From: an uncultured bacterium
GTDB lineage: Bacteria; Hydrothermota; Hydrothermia; UBA1063; CAJXJZ01
Length of the DNA: 49,290 bases
Reading direction: 5' to 3'
Assembly: GCA_913055745.1 (NCBI GenBank)
Contig: CAJXJZ010000010.1
Coordinates: 1-49,290, forward strand
The notes under the pieces are model-generated. The model made no database searches, had not been told where the DNA came from, and saw only the letters and a list, made by a program, of their open reading frames with translations. Numbering within the stretch: position 1 is the first letter of the stretch; every line of letters starts with the position of its first letter. This document shows positions 1 to 7,249 of this stretch, piece after piece. A program made the translations under genes and the position numbers.

Positions 1-5
1 AATAC

Positions 6-34
6 TTGTTTATACGATAATTTTTCCGTAAAAT
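6..34 (+). promoter_or_regulatory. possible sigma70-type promoter for the NifX/MinD operon
   Basis: TTGTTT (6-11), a 17-base spacer and TAAAAT (29-34) resemble a housekeeping promoter ahead of the first gene. A short perfect inverted repeat AATGA-AAA-TCATT (40-52) follows, near where the transcript would begin, and could be an operator. Both are weak matches at the window edge. Confidence 0.35.
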
Positions 35-80
35 ATTACAATGAAAATCATTTTTAAATATGAATACAAGGAGGCTTGTT

Positions 81-542
81 ATGAGAATAGCAGTTTCATC
101 ACAGGGGCCATCATTGGATTCACCATTTGAGCCACGTTTTGCTAGGTGCGCATATTTCGTAGTTGTTGATACTGATACAATGGAATTTCAATCTTACCCA
201 AATCCTGGTCAAAATGCTACTGGTGGTGCCGCTACGCAGGCTGTTCAATTAATCAGCGGTCTTGGAGTAAGTGCTGTAATTACAGGTAGTTTTGGCCCAA
301 ATGCAGCATCTCTTATGGCTTCTACAGGCATTAAGGGCTACCGGGGCCAGGGTGGTACTGTTAGAGATGTTGTTTTGATGTTTAAAGAGGGCAAACTGCC
401 ACCTCTTGCCACAGATGGTCAAGGAGGAATGCCTCCTCAAGGTGGTGGATTTGGAGGGGGAATGGGCCAAGGTGGTGGCTTCGGTAGAGGAGGCGGAAGA
501 GGAATGGGCCGAGGTGGCGGCTTCGGTAGAGGAGGATGGTAA
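81..542 (+). CDS. NifX/NifB-domain (dinitrogenase Fe-Mo cofactor biosynthesis-like) protein with Gly/Arg-rich tail
   Basis: A 153-residue protein. The first ~110 residues match the small RNase H-like domain shared by NifX, NafY and the NifB C-terminus (MRIAVSSQG start, ARCAYFVVVDTDT, a GGAATQAVQLI helix, then VITGSFGPNA). These proteins bind Fe-S or Fe-Mo cofactor intermediates; non-nif members are common in anaerobes beside MinD/ferredoxin ATPases, as here. From about residue 115 the chain is an almost pure Gly/Met/Gln/Arg tail with repeated GGGFGRGG units. The start was set at 81 because AAGGAGG (68-74) sits just before that ATG; an in-frame ATG at 60 overlaps the ribosome binding site. The stop abuts the next start (TAAATG). 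No nitrogenase genes are visible, so a general Fe-S role is inferred. Confidence 0.85.
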   Translation: MRIAVSSQGPSLDSPFEPRFARCAYFVVVDTDTMEFQSYPNPGQNATGGAATQAVQLISGLGVSAVITGSFGPNAASLMASTGIKGYRGQGGTVRDVVLMFKEGKLPPLATDGQGGMPPQGGGFGGGMGQGGGFGRGGGRGMGRGGGFGRGGW

Positions 543-1406
543 ATGGTTATTACTGTGGCTTCTGGAAAGGGTGGCACTGGGAAAACAACGGTTTCTACAT
601 CTTTAACTTTTGCCGTATCAAGTATTAAGAGTGTAAGCCATGTAGACCTTGATGTTGAGGAACCTGATTCAAATATCTTTTTGAAGGTTCCTATTCAAAG
701 AGAGGAGATGATATGGCTTCCTCTTCCAACAGTTGACTACTCAAAATGTACTTTTTGCGGTGTATGTCAGAGAGTTTGCGAATACAATGCTATATTCGTT
801 TTTAAAAACAACAAGGAAGTTAAGGTGTTTGGCGAGTTGTGTAGAGGTTGTGGGGCATGTACAGCGATGTGTCCTTATGGAGCAATCTCTGAGATTCAAA
901 GGTTTATTGGTGTATTTAGTTATGGAAAAAGGGGCAACATAAGTTTTTACGAGGGAAGATTAAATATTGGAGAATATGTTGCCACCGATGCAATAAGATG
1001 GGTAAAAAAGAGGCTCAGTGAAATAAATACCTCGGATATTACCATCATAGACGCCCCTCCTGGAACTTCCTGTCCAGTGATACATTCCATGAAGGATGCA
1101 GATTATATAATACTTGTTACCGAGGATACACCATTTGGATTTTTTGATATGAAACTCGCCTACAAAGTAGCGAAGAAGATGGACAAAAAGATGGGCATAA
1201 TTATCAATAAGGCATTATCTGGATATGATGAGATCCGTAATTTTGCGAAGGAGGAGGATATCCCTATACTAATGGAGATACCTTTTGACAGAAAGTTTGC
1301 CAAATCTTATGCAGATGGTATTACCTTAAGTGCATATTCTGATGAGTTGAAGAACAAGTTTCTTGATGTATTTTCCTATATAGAGAAGGAGGTTCATAAT
1401 GCTTGA
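543..1406 (+). CDS. MinD/Mrp-family ATPase with inserted 2x[4Fe-4S] ferredoxin domain (first copy)
   Basis: A 287-residue P-loop ATPase of the CobQ/MinD/ParA class. The deviant Walker A (SGKGGTGKTT, residues 7-16) is followed by a ferredoxin insertion with two complete cysteine sets: C69, C72, C75, C79 and C100, C103, C106, C110. The signature IIDAPPGTSCPV follows the insertion. Related Mrp/Nbp35 proteins are Fe-S cluster carriers; this ferredoxin-containing pair is widespread in anaerobic bacteria and archaea and its exact role is not settled. It starts immediately after the NifX-like stop and overlaps the second copy by 8 bases, so the three are translationally coupled. The likely role is Fe-S or metallocofactor handling in the cytoplasm, possibly as a heterodimer with the next protein; that pairing is inference. 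Confidence 0.88.
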   Translation: MVITVASGKGGTGKTTVSTSLTFAVSSIKSVSHVDLDVEEPDSNIFLKVPIQREEMIWLPLPTVDYSKCTFCGVCQRVCEYNAIFVFKNNKEVKVFGELCRGCGACTAMCPYGAISEIQRFIGVFSYGKRGNISFYEGRLNIGEYVATDAIRWVKKRLSEINTSDITIIDAPPGTSCPVIHSMKDADYIILVTEDTPFGFFDMKLAYKVAKKMDKKMGIIINKALSGYDEIRNFAKEEDIPILMEIPFDRKFAKSYADGITLSAYSDELKNKFLDVFSYIEKEVHNA

Positions 1407-2277
1407 ACTTGCTGTAGTTTCTGGAAAAGGTGGAACTGGTAAAACTACTTTTACAGCATCCCTTGCCGCTTTAGTAAAAAATAAGGTACTTGTAGATGCT
1501 GATGTGGATGCACCTGACCTACATATATTATTAAAAGCTACGAAGGAACAAGAGGTACCATTTTATGGAATGAAAAAGGCAAGGATAGTCCAGGAGAAAT
1601 GTATTTCATGTGGTATATGTAAGCAGGTTTGCAGGTTTTCAGCCATTGATGTAATAGATGGTAGGTATGTAGTAGATCAGGTAGCATGTGAAGGATGCAA
1701 ACTCTGTTTTAGAAAATGCCCAAGAAAGGCAATAGTCATGGAAGACAGCCTTTCTGGCCACTGGTATGTATCCAATACGCCTTATGGAAAGATGGCGCAT
1801 GGTATTTTGGAGGTTGGTGAAGAGAATTCAGGAAAATTGGTGACTATTATACGAAAACAGGGTATGTTTCTTGCTCAGAAAGAAAAGGCAGACTATGTTA
1901 TTATAGATGGACCTCCCGGTATAGGTTGTCCCGTAAACTCAACTATAACAGGTCTTAAATACGCTATTGTAATTACAGAGCCCACTCAATCAGGCCTTTC
2001 GGACCTTGAAAGGCTTTTAGACCTTATGGAACATTTTAATGTGCTGCCTTTTGTTGTAATAAATAAATACGACCTTTCACCTTCTAAATCAGAGGAGATA
2101 AAGGAATATGCATCAAAGAGGGGAGCAAAAGTCAAAGGTCTTATACCCTTCGATGAAACCGTTGTAAAGGCGCTTTCTGAAGGTAGGCCTGTTGTTCAGT
2201 ATGCACCAAACTCGCAGGTATCGCTTAAAATAAAGGAAATATGGGCATCTATAGAGGCTGAAATCAGCCCCTCTTGA
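1399..2277 (+). CDS. MinD/Mrp-family ATPase with inserted 2x[4Fe-4S] ferredoxin domain (second copy)
   Basis: A 292-residue paralogue of the preceding gene with the same order: Walker A (SGKGGTGKTT, residues 8-17), DADVDAPDLH, ferredoxin insertion with C68, C71, C74, C78 and C97, C100, C103, C107, then IIDGPPGIGCPV and an EPTQSGLSDL segment. The start lies 8 bases inside the upstream gene, preceded by GAGAAGGAGG. Tandem non-identical copies next to a NifX-like gene form a recurrent block in anaerobes, which supports one complex acting on Fe-S clusters. The last codons contain the -35 hexamer of the next transcription unit. Confidence 0.88.
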   Translation: MLELAVVSGKGGTGKTTFTASLAALVKNKVLVDADVDAPDLHILLKATKEQEVPFYGMKKARIVQEKCISCGICKQVCRFSAIDVIDGRYVVDQVACEGCKLCFRKCPRKAIVMEDSLSGHWYVSNTPYGKMAHGILEVGEENSGKLVTIIRKQGMFLAQKEKADYVIIDGPPGIGCPVNSTITGLKYAIVITEPTQSGLSDLERLLDLMEHFNVLPFVVINKYDLSPSKSEEIKEYASKRGAKVKGLIPFDETVVKALSEGRPVVQYAPNSQVSLKIKEIWASIEAEISPS

Positions 2278-2302
2278 CAATTCCTCATTGAGGTGTTATA
2301 TT
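2274..2302 (+). promoter_or_regulatory. sigma70-type promoter, probably giving a leaderless rlpA-like mRNA
   Basis: A perfect TTGACA (2274-2279), a 17-base spacer and TATATT (2297-2302). The next start codon, GTG at 2309, is six bases beyond the -10 hexamer, about where transcription should begin, so the mRNA may have no 5' leader. A GAGGTG lies between the hexamers but is about 13 bases from the start and would be outside the transcript. Confidence 0.7.
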
Positions 2303-2308
2303 TAAAAT

Positions 2309-2710
2309 GTGAAGAAAATATATTGGTATGTTGGTATTATAAATATAATTTCAACAATTTTTCTTTCTTCCTGTGCTGAATATACACCATCTGGCACATG
2401 GATTGAGGTTGGATATGCCTCTTATTATTCTCAAGAATTTGCAGGGAGAAAGACTGCATCAGGTGAGATATTTAACCCTATGAAACTTACTGCAGCCCAC
2501 AGAACTCTTCCCTTTGGAACCCTTGTCAAAGTAACAAATCTTGAAAACAAAAAAACTGTTATAGTAAGAATTAATGATAGGGGACCTTTTGTAAAGGGGA
2601 GAATAATAGACCTCTCATATAAGGCTGCATTAAAGATTGGTATGGTATCACATGGCATAGCAAAGGTAAAATTGGAGGTTATAAGATGGCCAAAACAAAG
2701 GATGCATTGA
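2309..2710 (+). CDS. rlpA: RlpA-like lipoprotein (double-psi beta-barrel, peptidoglycan-associated)
   Basis: A 133-residue lipoprotein: signal peptide with lipobox LSSC near residue 22, then one RlpA double-psi beta-barrel. Hallmarks are [35 protein letters not shown] and the conserved INDRGPF...RIIDLS block carrying the catalytic-type Asp. RlpA proteins are outer-membrane lipoproteins that in some species cleave denuded glycan strands. No SPOR domain follows, so this is the short form. The GTG start is forced because the ATG two bases earlier is followed at once by a stop in its frame. The gene overlaps the next by 25 bases, so the downstream acyltransferase gene is probably cotranscribed. 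Confidence 0.85.
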   Translation: MKKIYWYVGIINIISTIFLSSCAEYTPSGTWIEVGYASYYSQEFAGRKTASGEIFNPMKLTAAHRTLPFGTLVKVTNLENKKTVIVRINDRGPFVKGRIIDLSYKAALKIGMVSHGIAKVKLEVIRWPKQRMH

Positions 2711-3669
2711 ATCTTGAGATTGAAAGAGTAGATGACCCTCTTTCAATCTGGGATTATAGAGAAAAATGGTTAGAACTCTTAGACAGAACACAGGAGAGAA
2801 ATCCATTTCTTACACCTCACTGGGTATTCCTCTCTTATGATTATTTTGGTGTAAAGGAGTTTTTTGATTTTTATATCTTAAGGCATAATGGTAATGTGGT
2901 AGGATTTTTGCCTTTGTCTATTGATTCTGAAAAAAATTGTGTTACGACTGTAAATGCGGATTTAAAAAGGGCAATAACGGATATACTTGCAGAGCCATAT
3001 ATCAAGGAGCATATTTTTCAGTTACTCCTTGAGCGATTTGATAAGATACATTTACCGAGAATCATAGAAAATTCAAGTACCCTTTGGGCCATGGAGAAAA
3101 CTGCCCAAAATGCTTATTTTGAAAAGGAACATACAGATACTATTAACAAAATAGATCTTGCTGAGGATTTTGACAGGATGCTTTATAGAGAAAAGGGAAA
3201 GTTAAAAGGCAAAGGTATAAAATTGATCAAAAAATTAGAGAGAGAAGTTCATGCGGAAATAGGAGTATTTACTAATAAAAAGGATATCGCCTTTGCTCTT
3301 GATGAGGTTCTTTCTTTACAAGATGATAATATATTTTCTATAGGTGAGGTGGCGTTTCTTCGTGATATTACAACTGTATTTTCTAAGTCTGGATGGGCAA
3401 GGGTATATGTCTTAAAAGCAGATGATTGGCCTGTGGCTGGTGGTGTGGTATTCTCTTATGAGAATTCATCCTTTTTGTATGTTTTAACAACTCGCAAAGA
3501 AACCCTTGAACTTAAGGTTGCCGATTATTTGTTTCTTGAAATCCTCAAAAATGAAGGTAAAATGGGTATAAAGTCATTTTATTTTTTCAACGATGGATTT
3601 AACCCACTTGTCTCTACGAAAAAATTAAAAATTAAGAAAGCGATCTTGAGTAAAAATGGCGTCAATTAG
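2686..3669 (+). CDS. GNAT/FemAB-like acyltransferase (CelD/BcsL-type), putative
   Basis: A 327-residue soluble protein resembling the CelD/FemAB-like acetyltransferase group: an N-terminal region ([19 protein letters not shown]), then [16 protein letters not shown], and a C-terminal GNAT half with [20 protein letters not shown] and a FLYVLTT strand. These enzymes transfer acyl or aminoacyl groups in exopolysaccharide or envelope synthesis; the substrate cannot be told from sequence. GGAGG (2674-2678) precedes the start, which lies inside the rlpA-like gene; the end overlaps the next gene by 14 bases. The envelope-linked upstream neighbour fits a cell-wall or surface-polymer role, which is inference. 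Confidence 0.65.
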   Translation: MAKTKDALNLEIERVDDPLSIWDYREKWLELLDRTQERNPFLTPHWVFLSYDYFGVKEFFDFYILRHNGNVVGFLPLSIDSEKNCVTTVNADLKRAITDILAEPYIKEHIFQLLLERFDKIHLPRIIENSSTLWAMEKTAQNAYFEKEHTDTINKIDLAEDFDRMLYREKGKLKGKGIKLIKKLEREVHAEIGVFTNKKDIAFALDEVLSLQDDNIFSIGEVAFLRDITTVFSKSGWARVYVLKADDWPVAGGVVFSYENSSFLYVLTTRKETLELKVADYLFLEILKNEGKMGIKSFYFFNDGFNPLVSTKKLKIKKAILSKNGVN

Positions 3670-6600
3670 AGATAAATTAGTATTTTTGCCCTTCAAGGTA
3701 AAGCCGGGCTCTCGTCCCTCTTTGTTTTACAAACTATCTATTCCGTTTTTAACAGAGACTGTTCGTAAAACCCTTACAAAGGAGGTTGACCCTTACGATG
3801 GAATACTAAGGATAGAGAATTTTCTAAAAGAAATGAGAAGTCTTCCCCTATTAAAAGACTCTTTCTTGGTTGATATGGATAATGATTTGTATATTGTTAT
3901 TAATGAAATAAAGAACTTTAGTAAAAAAGTGAGAGATATTTTCTCTATTTTTGGGAAGTATAAAGGTATTGATTTTGAACAAGTACCCTTTTCTCTATTT
4001 AAGTTAGATATAGATGGCATTGGAAATATAAATTTTATAGAAGTGTTAGATGATGTGGATCCATCTGGGTATATTAGGTTGGATTATGATAAGAAAGATA
4101 CTATGCTTCTTTTAGATAGAGTGGAGTTTTATGATGACAGGCCAGTAGTTTTCATAGAATTAGGAAAACAGAATACCTTCCTTGTCAAAAAGGTGCTGAA
4201 GATTAGCATGGATATGGCTAAGAGATTTGGAATTTTTATGCACATAAAACCTCTTATTGTAAATGGTAAGATAAGAATAAGGGGCGTATTTCAAGAAGAT
4301 TTGTTTAGCATAAAGGACAGAGCAAAGGAAATACGAGATTATATTTATGATAACTTTAAAAAAGAAGATAGAATAAGTGTTTATTTTGGTATTTTACCGG
4401 TTTTAGCAGGGACATTTGACCTTGATAGATTTAAATTCCCGATTATTTATGGGTATTGGCCAGTGTTTGAAAAAAATGGTATCAAAATAGATGATAGAAT
4501 AAAAGATGTTATATCCAAGGATGAGTTCATACCGTCGGAGGACATAACATTTGTTGGAAGACTGAGAGAAATAGAAAAGGTAACAGGTATCTTATCAAAT
4601 CTACAAAGGGAAGACCTTCCTTATCTTATAAATATCACAGGTATTTTGGGTGTAGGTAAGACAAAATTCGTAGAAGAAGTACTTAAGTTCATAGAAAATG
4701 AGGAAGATGTTAAAACTTTTTATCTTAGACTCTCTCATGGGATAACAATCAATAGATATACATTGATATCAACCATTGCCAAGAAACTTAATATAACTGA
4801 TATCGTAAAAGATACTAAAAATCTGGAAGAAATACAAAAACTTCTTCTTGAAAGGCTTAGGGAACTATCAAGGGATTACAGACTAATTCTGGTACTTGAT
4901 AATGCTGATTATATAGATGATGATACCCTATCTTTTATGAAAAAAATATTAACAGCAGAAGATGCTCCTCCATTCTTTGTCGTACTGGTTTCCCGTGAAA
5001 GAAGAATCCCACAAGGTCTTTTAAAGAGTAAGTATTCTATTATTGAACTCAATCCTATGACTATAGAGTCTGTGAAATTTATGGTACTGGAATTCCTCGG
5101 TTACTTCCCATCAAAAAAGATGTTGGATTTCATCTACAGCTTTACCCAGGGTATTCCTCTTTATGTAGTGGAAATGCTTACGAGGTTGAAGAGAGAGGGA
5201 AAATTGGAGGTGAGGGATGATAAAGTCTTTTTAAAAGACACAAGAGATAGGATATCTTCATTGGAAGATATGCTCATTAGCTTTTATGAAGGCCTTAGAG
5301 GTTCACCAGTTAAAGTTTTGTTGGATATAATATCTGTTTTTGGTGATGAGATCCCTTTAGATATACTCAAAAAGGTTTTTTCAGATATAAGCCCCAATGC
5401 GGATTTTGAAGGTAGTATTAAGTCATTAATGCAGACAAGTCTTGTAGAATTCGGACATGTAAATTACATTTCCCCTGCTGTGACCATAACTTTTAAGAAT
5501 AGTATTTTCAGAGATATTATACAAAGCCATCTTCCTTTAAATTGGCAGGGGAGAATAAGAAACCTTATTATTAAAGCACTTTTAGAGGATAAACAGTTAT
5601 CTGGTATGTTCAAGTACAGAATTATTGCTGAGTTTTATAAGGATTCAGGGAAATTTGATCAATTCACTTATTACATGCTTAAACTGGCACGTCTGTACGA
5701 AAAGGTAAATGAGTATAATATTATTAAAGAGTTGCTTTTGGAGGTTTTGCCGTACGAAAAGCATGTAATAGATAAATTCGAATTTTATAAAACTCTTACA
5801 TATATACTCGTTCAAACAGGAGATTATAAAGAAGCAGAAACATATTATAAAAAAATCCAGAAGGATGATGAAAAAGATAAAAATTTTATATTGTTTCTTG
5901 GTATAGTTATATATTCGGCATTAGGTAATGATAACAAGGTTAAGGAACTTATAAACAAAATTGATTTCAGAAAAATCAAGAAAAAGGATAAGTATCTTAT
6001 TTACCACGCCATTGGAGTTTATTACTCAGAGCGACACAATTATAAGAAAGCATTGCAATTTTTTGAAAAGGAGCACAATCTGATTAAAAAAGAAGGCACA
6101 CAGTATGTTCAGAGTCTCTTAAATATGGCACATGTTTTCGAGGAAATGGGAGAGTATTATAAAGCCCTTGACACACTGAATAAGGCTATAAGTAGCGTCT
6201 CACAGAGCATTTACCATGCCGATGAACTTATGGCACTTTATCATAATAAGGCTGTTATCCATATTCATTTAGAACAGTACGATAAGGCTATTTCTGCCCT
6301 TGATGAGAGCCTATTCTGGGCTAAAAAAATTAAACTATATAGAGCAATGGCTTATATATACAATACAAGGAAGATGATATTGGTGGAATTAGGTAAGTAT
6401 AAAGATGCTTTGAAAGAGGTGGAAAAAGCCTATACTTATTTACAGAAAACAGAGGATGATGGGATAAAGGGTGCTATTCTTGCTAGTATGGGGTTTATTC
6501 AGACTAATCTTGGTGAATGGAGAGAGGCTTATAAAAACCTCCAAGAATCTTTGGAGGTTAGAAAGCGCATTAAGGATTATAGAGGCATATCACATACCCT

Positions 6601-7234
6601 TTTTTACCTTGGGGAACTTGAGCGACAGAGGGAGCAATATGAAAAAGCACTTGATTTTTTCAGAGAAAGTATGTCTATGAAAGAAAAAGTTGGTCATAGA
6701 GAAGGTATGCTATATGTTTTGGCTTATAATGCCATTTTGCACATAGAAAAAGAAGAGTTTGATGAGGCATACAAACTTATAAAAAAGGGTATTAAGATGT
6801 ATGAAGAGGTTCCTGATAAACATGCCTACTTATTATTAAATCTTGCTCTTGCATATTCATATTTGGGCTTTGGAGAGATTGAAAAATCTAAATCAGTATT
6901 AAGTGAAGTGAATGCTGTACTTTCTTCAAGAACGCAGTATCATCTTGAGGGTTTTTCCCATTATATAGAAGGTCTTATCAAACTGAGGCAAGGGGATGTG
7001 AGGCAAGCATTTACAGAATTTTTGATGGCAAGGGAAAAGTTCAAGTTTACGGGAGAAAAAAAATCTCTTGCAAAAACCATTGAAAATTTAATTGATATTT
7101 TAGCAAACCACTCTGTGTACTATATGGGGAGTGATACGATAATAGAAGAGGCAAAGGGTATATTGGAGTTTTATGAAAGTAATGGTCTCTTACATAGAGC
7201 AAAAACACTTTCTTTAAATCTGTCAAAACTGTGA
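3656..7234 (+). CDS. giant AAA/STAND-type ATPase with degenerate cyclase-like N-terminus and TPR array
   Basis: A 1192-residue protein. Residues ~1-150 are unassigned. Residues ~162-290 weakly follow a class III nucleotide-cyclase fold (RPVVFIEL strand, GILPVLAGTFD near 245-254, then GIKIDDRIKDVI) but lack recognisable metal-binding Asp residues. The NTPase begins with FVGRLREIE (299-307), Walker A GILGVGKT (329-336) and Walker B LILVLD (410-415). From about residue 640 to the end are many TPR-like helical repeats (for example YDKAISALDESLFWAKK and YEKALDFFRESMSMKEK). This order, cyclase-like/AAA/TPR, is that of bacterial soluble-adenylyl-cyclase-like regulators; here it is probably a non-catalytic scaffold or sensor. 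A second protein of the same plan is encoded at 37261. The start overlaps the upstream gene by 14 bases. Confidence 0.75.
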   Translation: MASIRDKLVFLPFKVKPGSRPSLFYKLSIPFLTETVRKTLTKEVDPYDGILRIENFLKEMRSLPLLKDSFLVDMDNDLYIVINEIKNFSKKVRDIFSIFGKYKGIDFEQVPFSLFKLDIDGIGNINFIEVLDDVDPSGYIRLDYDKKDTMLLLDRVEFYDDRPVVFIELGKQNTFLVKKVLKISMDMAKRFGIFMHIKPLIVNGKIRIRGVFQEDLFSIKDRAKEIRDYIYDNFKKEDRISVYFGILPVLAGTFDLDRFKFPIIYGYWPVFEKNGIKIDDRIKDVISKDEFIPSEDITFVGRLREIEKVTGILSNLQREDLPYLINITGILGVGKTKFVEEVLKFIENEEDVKTFYLRLSHGITINRYTLISTIAKKLNITDIVKDTKNLEEIQKLLLERLRELSRDYRLILVLDNADYIDDDTLSFMKKILTAEDAPPFFVVLVSRERRIPQGLLKSKYSIIELNPMTIESVKFMVLEFLGYFPSKKMLDFIYSFTQGIPLYVVEMLTRLKREGKLEVRDDKVFLKDTRDRISSLEDMLISFYEGLRGSPVKVLLDIISVFGDEIPLDILKKVFSDISPNADFEGSIKSLMQTSLVEFGHVNYISPAVTITFKNSIFRDIIQSHLPLNWQGRIRNLIIKALLEDKQLSGMFKYRIIAEFYKDSGKFDQFTYYMLKLARLYEKVNEYNIIKELLLEVLPYEKHVIDKFEFYKTLTYILVQTGDYKEAETYYKKIQKDDEKDKNFILFLGIVIYSALGNDNKVKELINKIDFRKIKKKDKYLIYHAIGVYYSERHNYKKALQFFEKEHNLIKKEGTQYVQSLLNMAHVFEEMGEYYKALDTLNKAISSVSQSIYHADELMALYHNKAVIHIHLEQYDKAISALDESLFWAKKIKLYRAMAYIYNTRKMILVELGKYKDALKEVEKAYTYLQKTEDDGIKGAILASMGFIQTNLGEWREAYKNLQESLEVRKRIKDYRGISHTLFYLGELERQREQYEKALDFFRESMSMKEKVGHREGMLYVLAYNAILHIEKEEFDEAYKLIKKGIKMYEEVPDKHAYLLLNLALAYSYLGFGEIEKSKSVLSEVNAVLSSRTQYHLEGFSHYIEGLIKLRQGDVRQAFTEFLMAREKFKFTGEKKSLAKTIENLIDILANHSVYYMGSDTIIEEAKGILEFYESNGLLHRAKTLSLNLSKL

Positions 7235-7237
7235 GTC

Positions 7238-7243
7238 TATAAT
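7238..7243 (+). promoter_or_regulatory. TATAAT -10 element directly ahead of a probable leaderless start
   Basis: A perfect TATAAT is followed by six bases and then the ATG at 7250. No Shine-Dalgarno sequence lies between the upstream stop and this start, and no good -35 is visible. The spacing equals that at the rlpA-like gene. Confidence 0.5.
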
Positions 7244-7249
7244 AAAACG

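Noticed and set aside
406-606. Plus-strand open frame overlapping the Gly-rich tail of the NifX-like gene
   Set aside because: It reads the repeated Gly-rich codons in another frame, giving an artefactual Glu/Val-rich peptide, and it crosses the start of the well-supported MinD gene.
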